From Neptuniibacter sp. (lineage in GTDB: Bacteria > Pseudomonadota > Gammaproteobacteria > Pseudomonadales > Balneatricaceae), in contig JAIBDV010000029.1 in assembly GCA_024686055.1 (NCBI GenBank), positions 1 through 13,609 of the forward strand: 13,609 nt of DNA, written 5' to 3'. The translations under genes were made by a program, and so were the position numbers. Each line of letters opens with the position of its first letter. The first letter of the stretch is position 1. Shown here in pieces: positions 1-5,954 of the stretch. Below the pieces are notes generated by a model. The model did no database searches and was not told where the DNA came from. It worked only from the letters and a program-made list of their open reading frames with translations.

Positions 1-1679
1 TACTTCACCGCCCACAGCCGTTCATGGACTGCAAATGGCAACTCGAACTGACGGATTTTCAACCGCCGGGCCAGCTCGTTAATCAGCTCCTGCAGGGCAC
101 CAAACGGACATAACCAGCCACAGAAGATACCCCGGCCCCAGAGCAGCATGGTCATGGCGACAAAGCCCCAGAGGATGAACAGCACCGGGTCGAGCAGGAA
201 CAGCTCCCACTGGAAGTCCCCTTTAAGGGCATGCACAAAGGTAAAGACGTTCACCACGGACAGCTGACCCAGGGTGTACCAGCCGATAAAGAACACGGTG
301 AATACCAGGTAACCCCGGCGAAACGCATGCAGGAAACGCGGGTAACGGACCAGGATGTCCTGGATAAAGATCACGACAAACAGGATGCCCAGTGCCACAC
401 TCAGCACGCCGATCTGAAATGCCCGCTCCTTCCAGATAGACACCCACAGCGGCTCTGGCTCTGGTTCAACCACCGGTGCCGGACGCTCGATATAACGTTC
501 AGGGGTCAGGTAATCGCCATAAAAGCTGGTGAACACACTGTCCAGCGCGCCCACCTGGCGGCGCACCAGCAGCTCGACCTGCCAGGGGGTACCTGGATCA
601 AAGGCGTACTGGGCCCGGACGATAAAGATCGCCATCTCTTTAAAACCGGGGAAGCCATCGATATAGACATCATCCAGCCGGTGGTAATCAGAATCATGGA
701 AGCTGATCGCTTTGCCAGACTGTTGCAGCTGGGTACGGTCGAAAATCCCGCCGCGCACGTAGCCATTACCCTTGAACGAGTACTGCCCACCGCCCATCAC
801 CGCAATCGCCTGATCACCGGGCTGCAACTCGCCCATCAGCCAGTTGTACTGATCATCGCCCAGCAGGTTACGGCCTACGGTCGGGATATTCAGCGGCGCG
901 TAGTACAGATCAATAAAGCTGCGCTGGGCATGGCGCTGCTGCTTGCGTTTGCTACGCTCTGCTTTAGTGCCCTCAAACGCAGCGTCTACATCAGCTTCCA
1001 CCAGTTTGAGCCGACGAATAGAGCCATCGCCAGTCAGGGTGGTCCAGTCTGCTTTCTCAAACAGTCCGGTGCGGATGGTGGCTGGCGGTGTTTTACTCTG
1101 CTCCGACATCCCGGCGATGCCCAGCAGCTGGGCCACCTTACGGGCCGAACGCATCACTGCTTCGTTCACCACCATTACCGTCACGGTCGCGCCGGAAATC
1201 ACATCGACGTTGACGACGTCATCATTATTGCCCGCCCCCACACGTACCTGATCAGTCACCTGAAGTCCGTCGTACTGGGCAGCGAAATCAAACAGTTTCT
1301 GCTCGGGAATACCGACCAGCAAAATGGGCTCGTGGTGTTCCAGAATCCGGGTCGCACGCAAGGTGCCCGCCGCATCCATCACCACCAGGGTATTAATCGG
1401 TTTGCCAGAATAGGCGGGGATTTTCACCACATCGTTGGTGGTAAAGGCGTAGCCCAGCACCTGATCGCCGTTGTAGATGGTCCAGGCGGGCATCCTCCCT
1501 TCAGCTAACGGCAGTTTGTCACCAATGGAGGTGGCCTGTGGGAATACCTGGGCAATCGTCTCCCGCTGCTGTACTTCAGACACCGGCACCATGGCACCTG
1601 CCATGCTTGCGAACAGCAGTGCAGCGAGCAGCATCAGAGAAAAGAAGAACCTGTAAACGGAACCTGTGAGCCTGTACAT
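1..1679 (-). CDS. nosR: NosR/NirI-family flavoprotein, C-terminus cut by window edge
   Basis: This is a membrane flavo/iron-sulfur protein required for nitrous oxide reductase (NosZ) expression and activity; in the known family it is thought to pass electrons towards periplasmic NosZ. I read 559 complete codons before the window ends. Residues 1-29 are a hydrophobic export signal or anchor. A periplasmic FMN-binding domain follows, with the covalent flavinylation motif D159-V-I-S-G-A-T165, where Thr165 is the predicted FMN attachment site. Transmembrane segments lie near residues 423-445, 457-487 and 494-516. The first polyferredoxin-type motif, FCGWLCP, has Cys520 and Cys524. Family members usually have 700 or more residues, so roughly the last 150-200 residues (second CxxxCP motif and 4Fe-4S domain) lie outside. 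The ATG at 1677-1679 has AAGGA about 8 bases upstream. A paralogous NirI role is possible, but NosR is more likely. The nos structural genes probably continue to the left. Confidence 0.92.
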   Translation of the reverse strand, partial: MYRLTGSVYRFFFSLMLLAALLFASMAGAMVPVSEVQQRETIAQVFPQATSIGDKLPLAEGRMPAWTIYNGDQVLGYAFTTNDVVKIPAYSGKPINTLVVMDAAGTLRATRILEHHEPILLVGIPEQKLFDFAAQYDGLQVTDQVRVGAGNNDDVVNVDVISGATVTVMVVNEAVMRSARKVAQLLGIAGMSEQSKTPPATIRTGLFEKADWTTLTGDGSIRRLKLVEADVDAAFEGTKAERSKRKQQRHAQRSFIDLYYAPLNIPTVGRNLLGDDQYNWLMGELQPGDQAIAVMGGGQYSFKGNGYVRGGIFDRTQLQQSGKAISFHDSDYHRLDDVYIDGFPGFKEMAIFIVRAQYAFDPGTPWQVELLVRRQVGALDSVFTSFYGDYLTPERYIERPAPVVEPEPEPLWVSIWKERAFQIGVLSVALGILFVVIFIQDILVRYPRFLHAFRRGYLVFTVFFIGWYTLGQLSVVNVFTFVHALKGDFQWELFLLDPVLFILWGFVAMTMLLWGRGIFCGWLCPFGALQELINELARRLKIRQFELPFAVHERLWAVK

Positions 1680-1753
1680 CCAGCAATTCCTTCAGACAAC
1701 AAAATCGGAATATCAGCTGTGGCAGTGATCAGCAGGCGACTCAATGTAAATGG

Positions 1754-1783
1754 ATAATAAATACATCTTTAAGGCGGCAGTAA
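1754..1783 (-). promoter_or_regulatory. Possible nosR promoter
   Basis: Read on the minus strand there is a -35-like TTACTG (1778-1783) and a -10-like TATTAT (1754-1759, five of six matches to TATAAT) with an 18-base spacer, about 75 bases upstream of the nosR start. I found no convincing FNR/DNR box (TTGAT-N4-ATCAA) in this gap, which would be expected if anaerobiosis controlled the gene directly. The call rests only on hexamer similarity. Confidence 0.25.
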
Positions 1784-1827
1784 CAGAACGGATAACGTAA
1801 ATCCCCTCTCTGCACATCAACTCAGCC

Positions 1828-1844
1828 TGCGACAATTTGTCACA
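1828..1844. promoter_or_regulatory. 17-bp inverted repeat upstream of nosR, possible operator
   Basis: Read on the minus strand, TGTGACAA and TTGTCGCA are inverted arms around one central base, matching at 7 of 8 positions. It resembles CRP/FNR-superfamily half sites (TGTGA), but the half-site spacing is 7 rather than the usual 6 bases. It lies about 150 bases upstream of nosR and far from the 3' end of the neighbouring MDR gene, so nosR is the likelier target. The binding protein is unknown. Confidence 0.35.
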
Positions 1845-1869
1845 GGCCAAGCGTAGCAGAGCTGTGGTA

Positions 1870-1907
1870 ATGGGCGTTGACCCAGGTCAGGGTTAATGAA
1901 CGCCCAT
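1870..1907. repeat. Inverted repeat with 9-bp perfect arms
   Basis: ATGGGCGTT (1870-1878) and AACGCCCAT (1899-1907) are perfect inverted arms around a 20-base centre. The centre itself contains GACCC and GGGTT, so the whole could form an extended hairpin. On the plus strand a T-rich stretch follows from 1910, which would suit a weak terminator, but no plus-strand gene leads into it. It may instead be a regulatory site for nosR or a transcriptional barrier between nosR and the MDR gene. Confidence 0.4.
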
Positions 1908-2085
1908 ACATTTACTTTTTCTAATTTAAGATTTCACTTATGTATGAAGGAAACGCTCTTGCCGACTCCTTTTACCAGGCCAGTATCAAGCCATTAATAC
2001 CTTAAGCCCATGACAGCAGGGACGGTACTGACACCGGCTGTAAGAAGATCCCGTGCTGGTTATCTTGCGGGGCGCTATAGCAGAT

Positions 2086-3108
2086 TTAGCTGCCAGCGCC
2101 CGCCTGGGCAGCAATAACAATTTTGCCAAAATGGTTTGCCGATTCCATTGTTGTGAACGCCTCCGGTGCATTGTCAAAACTGAAGACCTGATCGATCACA
2201 GGTTTGATCTCTTTCTTCAGCATCTGACTCAACATGTTTTCAAACATCCTTTTATTGCCCACCATAATCCCTTGTAAGCGCAGCTTTTTGAACAGGATTG
2301 GCAAAGGTGAGATGTTCTCGTGAATACCCGCCTGCACCCCAATCATAAAGACCTGGCCATTAATCGCCGCAGCCTGTAACGACTGATTGAGCGTCCCTGG
2401 GCCGCCGGTATCGACAACGATATCAACCCCCTGGTTCTCGGTTATACGTAACACTTCGTCAGCCCAGTCCGGCGTAGCCCGATAATTGATGGTTACATCG
2501 GCACCCAGTTCCTTGGCCCGGGCCAGCTTTTCATCGCTGCTGGAGGTAATAATCACCGTTGCACCCGCCGCTTTAGCAAACTGCAAAACGAAGAGTGAGA
2601 CTCCGCCGGTACCCAGGGTCAGCACGGTCTGCCCAGGCTTAAGGCCCCCGGTTTCCATCAGTGCGTTCCAGGCTGTCAGGCCAGCACAAGGCAGTGTTGC
2701 AGCCTCGTTATAGCTGAGCGAATCAGGAATTTTAATCAACGCATGCGCCGGCAAAATAACCTCTTCGGCTAACACACCGTCGATTGCCCCACCCATAGCA
2801 ACACTGTCAGATGTCGAGTTGCCGTCCATCAAATCTCGCCAGAACAAATTAACGACACGGTCTCCCGGCGAGAATTCATCGACACCGGCACCAATCGCTA
2901 TCACCTCCCCGGCACCATCTGATAATGGAATCAGTCCACCTTCCTTGATGCCAGGGTATGTACCATTTGCCACCATCAGATCACGTTTGTTCAGGGAGGC
3001 CGCCTGCATACGAACCTGAACCTCACCTTCAGCAGGGCCCAGCAAATTCATCTGCTGCTGTTCCAGGTTTAACTGTGCGGTATCCGGGGTTACTTTCCAG
3101 GCTTTCAT
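2086..3108 (-). CDS. Zinc-independent MDR-family NAD(P)-dependent oxidoreductase
   Basis: This 340-residue protein belongs to the medium-chain dehydrogenase/reductase superfamily (GroES-like N-terminal domain, then a Rossmann domain). It probably reduces or oxidises a carbonyl, enone, quinone or alcohol with NAD(P)H in the cytoplasm; the substrate cannot be read from the sequence. The nucleotide-binding glycine motif is GTGGVS, followed by the typical AKAAGATVI strand and the KLARAKELGAD helix. The catalytic zinc ligands of alcohol dehydrogenases are absent: the usual Cys position reads SLNKRDLM. The four-Cys structural zinc lobe is also missing, which points to the quinone-oxidoreductase-like subgroup. 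The start is the ATG at 3106-3108. It is divergent from a LysR-type gene with 114 bases between, the classic layout in which the regulator controls the enzyme. A decayed MDR/LysR pair in the same orientation lies near 12.4 kb. Confidence 0.85.
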   Translation of the reverse strand: MKAWKVTPDTAQLNLEQQQMNLLGPAEGEVQVRMQAASLNKRDLMVANGTYPGIKEGGLIPLSDGAGEVIAIGAGVDEFSPGDRVVNLFWRDLMDGNSTSDSVAMGGAIDGVLAEEVILPAHALIKIPDSLSYNEAATLPCAGLTAWNALMETGGLKPGQTVLTLGTGGVSLFVLQFAKAAGATVIITSSSDEKLARAKELGADVTINYRATPDWADEVLRITENQGVDIVVDTGGPGTLNQSLQAAAINGQVFMIGVQAGIHENISPLPILFKKLRLQGIMVGNKRMFENMLSQMLKKEIKPVIDQVFSFDNAPEAFTTMESANHFGKIVIAAQAGAGS

Positions 3109-3157
3109 CTGTTGGTCCTCGATTGAGATTGCGATGGAGCCAGAGTAGAGATCCTCA

Positions 3158-3188
3158 TTGCATACATCTAATTTATTGTTTGTATAAT
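3158..3188 (+). promoter_or_regulatory. Divergent intergenic promoter and possible LysR operator
   Basis: A perfect TATAAT at 3183-3188 lies 35 bases upstream of the LysR-type start codon, with a TTGCAT -35-like hexamer at 3158-3163 (19-base spacer, slightly long). The inverted pair ATACA (3162-3166) and TGTAT (3181-3185) overlaps this promoter. This would fit an autoregulatory LysR site that also serves the divergent MDR gene. The promoter is reasonably supported; the operator role is inference. Confidence 0.45.
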
Positions 3189-3222
3189 ATTCATATCTTT
3201 GGTGAATGTATTAAGGCGACCT

Positions 3223-4170
3223 ATGCCCAGTGTGGATTTGAATCTTCTGGTGATTTTTGATGCGATCATGATGGAAAGCTCCATCACCGGGGCAGCGACA
3301 AGAATCGGTATGACGCAACCCGCAGTGTCTAATGCGGTGGCCCGAATGCGAGTAATCTGGAAAGACCCTCTGTTTGTCAAACAGGGCCGAGGAATACGCC
3401 CCACACCCCATGCAGAGCATTTATGGCAGGAGATTCGTAATCCGTTACTGGCCATCCGTCAGGCGAGCACCGAGAATGGATTCAACCCGTCCACATCAAC
3501 CCGTGAGTTTCGTATTGGCGCAACAGAACACCCACCTGAGATGATCTGGTTGCCGTTACGAAAAGTGATTGAAGCTGAAGCACCAGGTATCTCTATCCAC
3601 TCCGTACCCATTCACCGTAATACCGAAGCCCTGCTACTGGAGGCCTCGGTCGATCTTGCTGTGCATTACTATGTTGGTAGCCATCCCAAGATCTGCGCGT
3701 CCTGGCTATTCAGCAATAAGCTGGCCTGTGCCGTTCGACCGGAGCATCCGTTATTACAGGCTCTGGACTCTGATGGCGTGCTACCGCTGGAGCAATATAT
3801 GAAGGAGGACCACCTGATGGTATCCCTGTCAGGTGAAGCGAGGGGCAATGTCGATGATGTACTGGCACAATCAGGACTGAAACGAAAAATCGCGATGACG
3901 GTGAATCACTTTTCGCTGATTCCATCGATTTTAAAAGACAGCGACCTGGTGTGTGTAACCCCTCAATCGGTGGTGGCCAGTGATGTGCGGGCGGGCACGC
4001 TGGTCGTTGTACCTTTGTCTTTCGATATTGAACCGGCCCCAATATCACTTCTATGGCACACACGGCAAGATAGAGATCCCGGTAATATCTGGATGCGCCA
4101 GCTTATTTCCAGCTTTGCTAATGCTGAAACAGCAAAAATAGCCGCCTGGTTTGGTGACGATGTTTTATGA
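3223..4170 (+). CDS. LysR-type transcriptional regulator (divergent from MDR gene)
   Basis: This 315-residue DNA-binding regulator probably controls the adjacent MDR oxidoreductase and itself. The N-terminus has the canonical LysR winged helix: DLNLLVIFDAIMMESSITG, then AATRIGMTQPAVSNAVARMR, and DPLFVKQGRGIRPTP at the wing. It resembles the NodD/PcpR/NahR-like branch. Residues from about 95 onward form the two-lobed periplasmic-binding-like effector domain. The frame stays open to an upstream TTG at 3199. I prefer the ATG at 3223 because AAGG (3213-3216) lies 6 bases before it and the protein then begins at the usual family position. It ends with TGA at 4168-4170, converging on the SEC-C gene. 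The inducer is unknown. Confidence 0.88.
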   Translation: MPSVDLNLLVIFDAIMMESSITGAATRIGMTQPAVSNAVARMRVIWKDPLFVKQGRGIRPTPHAEHLWQEIRNPLLAIRQASTENGFNPSTSTREFRIGATEHPPEMIWLPLRKVIEAEAPGISIHSVPIHRNTEALLLEASVDLAVHYYVGSHPKICASWLFSNKLACAVRPEHPLLQALDSDGVLPLEQYMKEDHLMVSLSGEARGNVDDVLAQSGLKRKIAMTVNHFSLIPSILKDSDLVCVTPQSVVASDVRAGTLVVVPLSFDIEPAPISLLWHTRQDRDPGNIWMRQLISSFANAETAKIAAWFGDDVL

Positions 4171-4227
4171 TTTTACTCAAAAATAGATAATCGTAGATCT
4201 CTGATCATATGTAGGCGGGCAATAGAG

Positions 4228-4295
4228 TGTGACAGTTCAAATTTCCAGGACAATGTTTAATAATTAACTTAAACATTATCTCTAAAACTGTCACA
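4228..4295. repeat. Nested inverted repeat, MITE-like or bidirectional terminator
   Basis: Two perfect inverted repeats are nested. The outer arms are TGTGACAGTT (4228-4237) and AACTGTCACA (4286-4295). The inner arms are AATGTTTAA (4252-4260) and TTAAACATT (4269-4277), around an 8-base loop. The 68-base unit begins with TG and ends with CA, like the ends of several insertion-sequence families. It encodes nothing and sits in the gap between convergent genes. I see no clear target-site duplication. A role as a two-way terminator is possible, but the inner stem is AT-rich and no good T-run follows the arms. Confidence 0.5.
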
Positions 4296-4323
4296 TAGTA
4301 AAAATCAGGCTATTCGTTTTAAA

Positions 4324-4656
4324 TCAACCACAGCATTTTTTGTATTTTTTACCGCTACCACATGAGCACGGATCATTGCGCTCAGGTGTTTTTTCGATGC
4401 GTTGTGTTTTTGGTGTATTCAGAACGGCATCCAGCTCTTTTACGTTCTCTTCAACGTCACTGTTAACGTCGATCGTGGCTACTAATCCATGTTCATCAAC
4501 AATCGCTTGTACTTCAGCTCTACGCTGCTCAGTCATCACCGTCAGTGATAGAGGCAGACTTTGCGTACCTGATTTCACTTTCGATTTGGTGTTGTAGCCG
4601 CTTTTACCGTAATGACCCATAACATCGGGCGTTCCGCGGTAGAAAAACTTGGACAT
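4324..4656 (-). CDS. Small SEC-C metal-binding protein (PBPRA1643-like)
   Basis: This 110-residue protein ends in a SEC-C zinc-binding motif, NDPCSCGSGKKYKKCCG, with Cys97, Cys99, Cys108 and Cys109 as ligands (CxC-x8-CC). The same motif is found at the C-terminus of SecA. The N-terminus (MSKFFYRGTPDVMGHYGKSG) resembles the family of short gammaproteobacterial SEC-C proteins named after PBPRA1643, whose function is not known. It is probably cytoplasmic, since no signal peptide or membrane segment is present. The start at 4654-4656 fits the family N-terminus although the Shine-Dalgarno is weak (only TGAGAA nearby). An AGGAGG string just upstream lies on the opposite strand and cannot serve this gene. 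It appears monocistronic. Confidence 0.85.
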   Translation of the reverse strand: MSKFFYRGTPDVMGHYGKSGYNTKSKVKSGTQSLPLSLTVMTEQRRAEVQAIVDEHGLVATIDVNSDVEENVKELDAVLNTPKTQRIEKTPERNDPCSCGSGKKYKKCCG

Positions 4657-4886
4657 GTGTATTCTCAGGAGGGATAAAAAGGCATTTTACCAACTTAGCC
4701 CGGGATAAGCGAAACAGAATCCATGAGCGTTAACCCTGGCCCGCTGCCACCAGGCGATGGTGTAATGCATCATCCGGAACAAGAACGCACCAGACACTCA
4801 GTCATGCACACGCCCTGCAATCTGGCCTTGCAGAACGCGCACATCGGCAACCATAAAGCCCCGGTTCCCGCTTCAATCTGCTGTTA

Positions 4887-5702
4887 TCAGCGTTTGCTTA
4901 TTGTCAGCAAAACATCCGCCAGTGCCCGGCTTTGCGTCAGCATGGGCAGGTGGCCACTGTTAATGTGGTAACTGGCTGTCAGATCCAGGCTGGCGGCAAT
5001 ACGACGCTGAGACTCAAGCGAGATAATGCGGTCATGATCGGCAAACACGTAGTATTTATCAATCTGTGCAAAACGCTTCGGGTCCAGGCTGATAACACTG
5101 CCTCCCACCACCGCAGGTTCCGCCACAGCCAGTGCATTCAGCCAGTTGCGCTGCTGCGGGGTCGCATCCTGAGCAAAGCTACCGGCAAAGCGCTCCGGGT
5201 TAGCGATATCCAGCCGTTGCGCCGGTTCGTTGAAGCTGACGCCCTTAAAGTAATTTGTCTCATCTGCTTTCGATAACAGTGTGAAAACATCGGTCCCATT
5301 CAATGGTGCCACTGCCGTGACATACACAATTTTATCAATCGCTTCCGTCGGGCACAGTTCCAGCGCGGCGTTCACAATGGCCCCGCCCTGACTGTGCGCC
5401 ACCAGGGTTTTCTGCCCGGTAATGGCCCCCAGCGATTTACAGAGCATCCCGGCAGACAGCTCCATCGACACCCGTGCAGGCACAAGATTGTCATTACGCC
5501 CTGGCAGATCAACCGCCACCGTATTCACCGCATTGCCCATCAGCTGTTGCAGCGGCTGCCAGGCCGCAGCGGTAAAGTGTGCACCGTGAACCAGCACCAT
5601 GGTCTGCGGATTATCGGCCTGTACAGCAGCACTGGCACCCAGCGTCAGGGCAACGGCGCAGCACAGAGATTTCAGTCGTACTTTCAAGGTATGTGTGTTC
5701 AT
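4887..5702 (-). CDS. Exported alpha/beta-hydrolase
   Basis: This 271-residue serine hydrolase probably acts in the periplasm or outside the cell; its substrate (ester, lactone or similar) is unknown. Residues 1 to about 30 form a Sec-type signal peptide (basic MNTHTLKVRLK, hydrophobic core, likely cleavage after VQA before DNP). The mature part opens with the oxyanion strand MVLVHGAHFTAAAWQPL. It has the nucleophile elbow AHSQGG (catalytic Ser), a likely acid in VFADHDRII, and the catalytic His in NSGHLPML. The fold matches short esterases of the AB-hydrolase_1/6 type. The frame extends to a GTG at 5750, but the ATG at 5700-5702 puts the signal peptide at the N-terminus and has a GAGAAGAG stretch upstream, so I chose it. 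It is divergent from a CadC-like regulator and shares a gap with a phased repeat array, suggesting regulation by that neighbour. Confidence 0.88.
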   Translation of the reverse strand: MNTHTLKVRLKSLCCAVALTLGASAAVQADNPQTMVLVHGAHFTAAAWQPLQQLMGNAVNTVAVDLPGRNDNLVPARVSMELSAGMLCKSLGAITGQKTLVAHSQGGAIVNAALELCPTEAIDKIVYVTAVAPLNGTDVFTLLSKADETNYFKGVSFNEPAQRLDIANPERFAGSFAQDATPQQRNWLNALAVAEPAVVGGSVISLDPKRFAQIDKYYVFADHDRIISLESQRRIAASLDLTASYHINSGHLPMLTQSRALADVLLTISKR

Positions 5703-5772
5703 CAGACTCTTCTCGATTTCGTTCACAGGATGTTGGCACCAAGTTTTCACGCCTCACCCCGAACCGACAAAC

Positions 5773-5862
5773 CAAATCATTCCAAATCGAAATTGATCGC
5801 CAGAGCCTCACCCGCCAGTCGGGTAAAACCGCTGTCAAATCCCGATCAAATCGAATCAAATC
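5773..5862. promoter_or_regulatory. Five phased CAAATC direct repeats, candidate operator array
   Basis: CAAATC occurs at 5773, 5783, 5836, 5847 and 5857, all in the same orientation. The spacings of 10, 53, 11 and 10 bases are all close to whole turns of B-DNA (53 is about five turns), so every copy faces the same side of the helix. The last three copies extend to TCAAATC. The array lies in the 252-base gap between the exported hydrolase and the CadC-like gene. Winged-helix proteins of the OmpR/CadC class bind tandem direct repeats about 10-11 bases apart, so this is a good candidate binding site for the regulator encoded at 5955. Confidence 0.6.
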
Positions 5863-5954
5863 ACTGTAAAAACAATAAGTTGTTCTGTAGGGTTAACATT
5901 CAACAACGGCGGGCCTGCTTACCCGTTTTATCTCCATACCGAGTCTGCAAAACC

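Larger units (their letters stand above)
1680..2085. other. Non-coding gap between nosR and the MDR gene
   Basis: These 406 bases separate two minus-strand genes. Apart from the candidate nosR promoter and the two inverted repeats listed separately, I see no open frame with a credible ribosome binding site and no recognisable protein remnant. No strong terminator is visible after the MDR stop codon; there is only a weak GC-containing dyad around 2010-2045. Confidence 0.5.

Noticed and set aside
231..1508. Long plus-strand open frame of 425 codons
   Set aside because: It is antisense to nosR, whose translation shows clear FMN-binding, membrane and CxxxCP motifs; the antisense translation has a skewed composition and no recognisable motifs.
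1680..1830. FNR/DNR box upstream of nosR
   Set aside because: The best candidate half site (TTGAT near 1814-1818 on the minus strand) lacks a matching second half.
4667..4673. AGGAGGG string on the plus strand, like a strong ribosome binding site
   Set aside because: No start codon follows at a usable distance on the plus strand, and on the minus strand it reads as CCCTCCT, so it cannot serve the SEC-C gene.
4723..4971. Plus-strand open frame of 82 codons in the gap after the SEC-C gene
   Set aside because: It has no Shine-Dalgarno sequence, a low-complexity composition and runs into the 3' end of the hydrolase gene on the other strand. The whole 4657-4886 gap shows no convincing gene on either strand.
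5394..5954. Upstream extension of the CadC-like frame
   Set aside because: The extra 187 codons run antisense through the hydrolase gene and the repeat array, while the family N-terminus begins precisely at the ATG at 5955.
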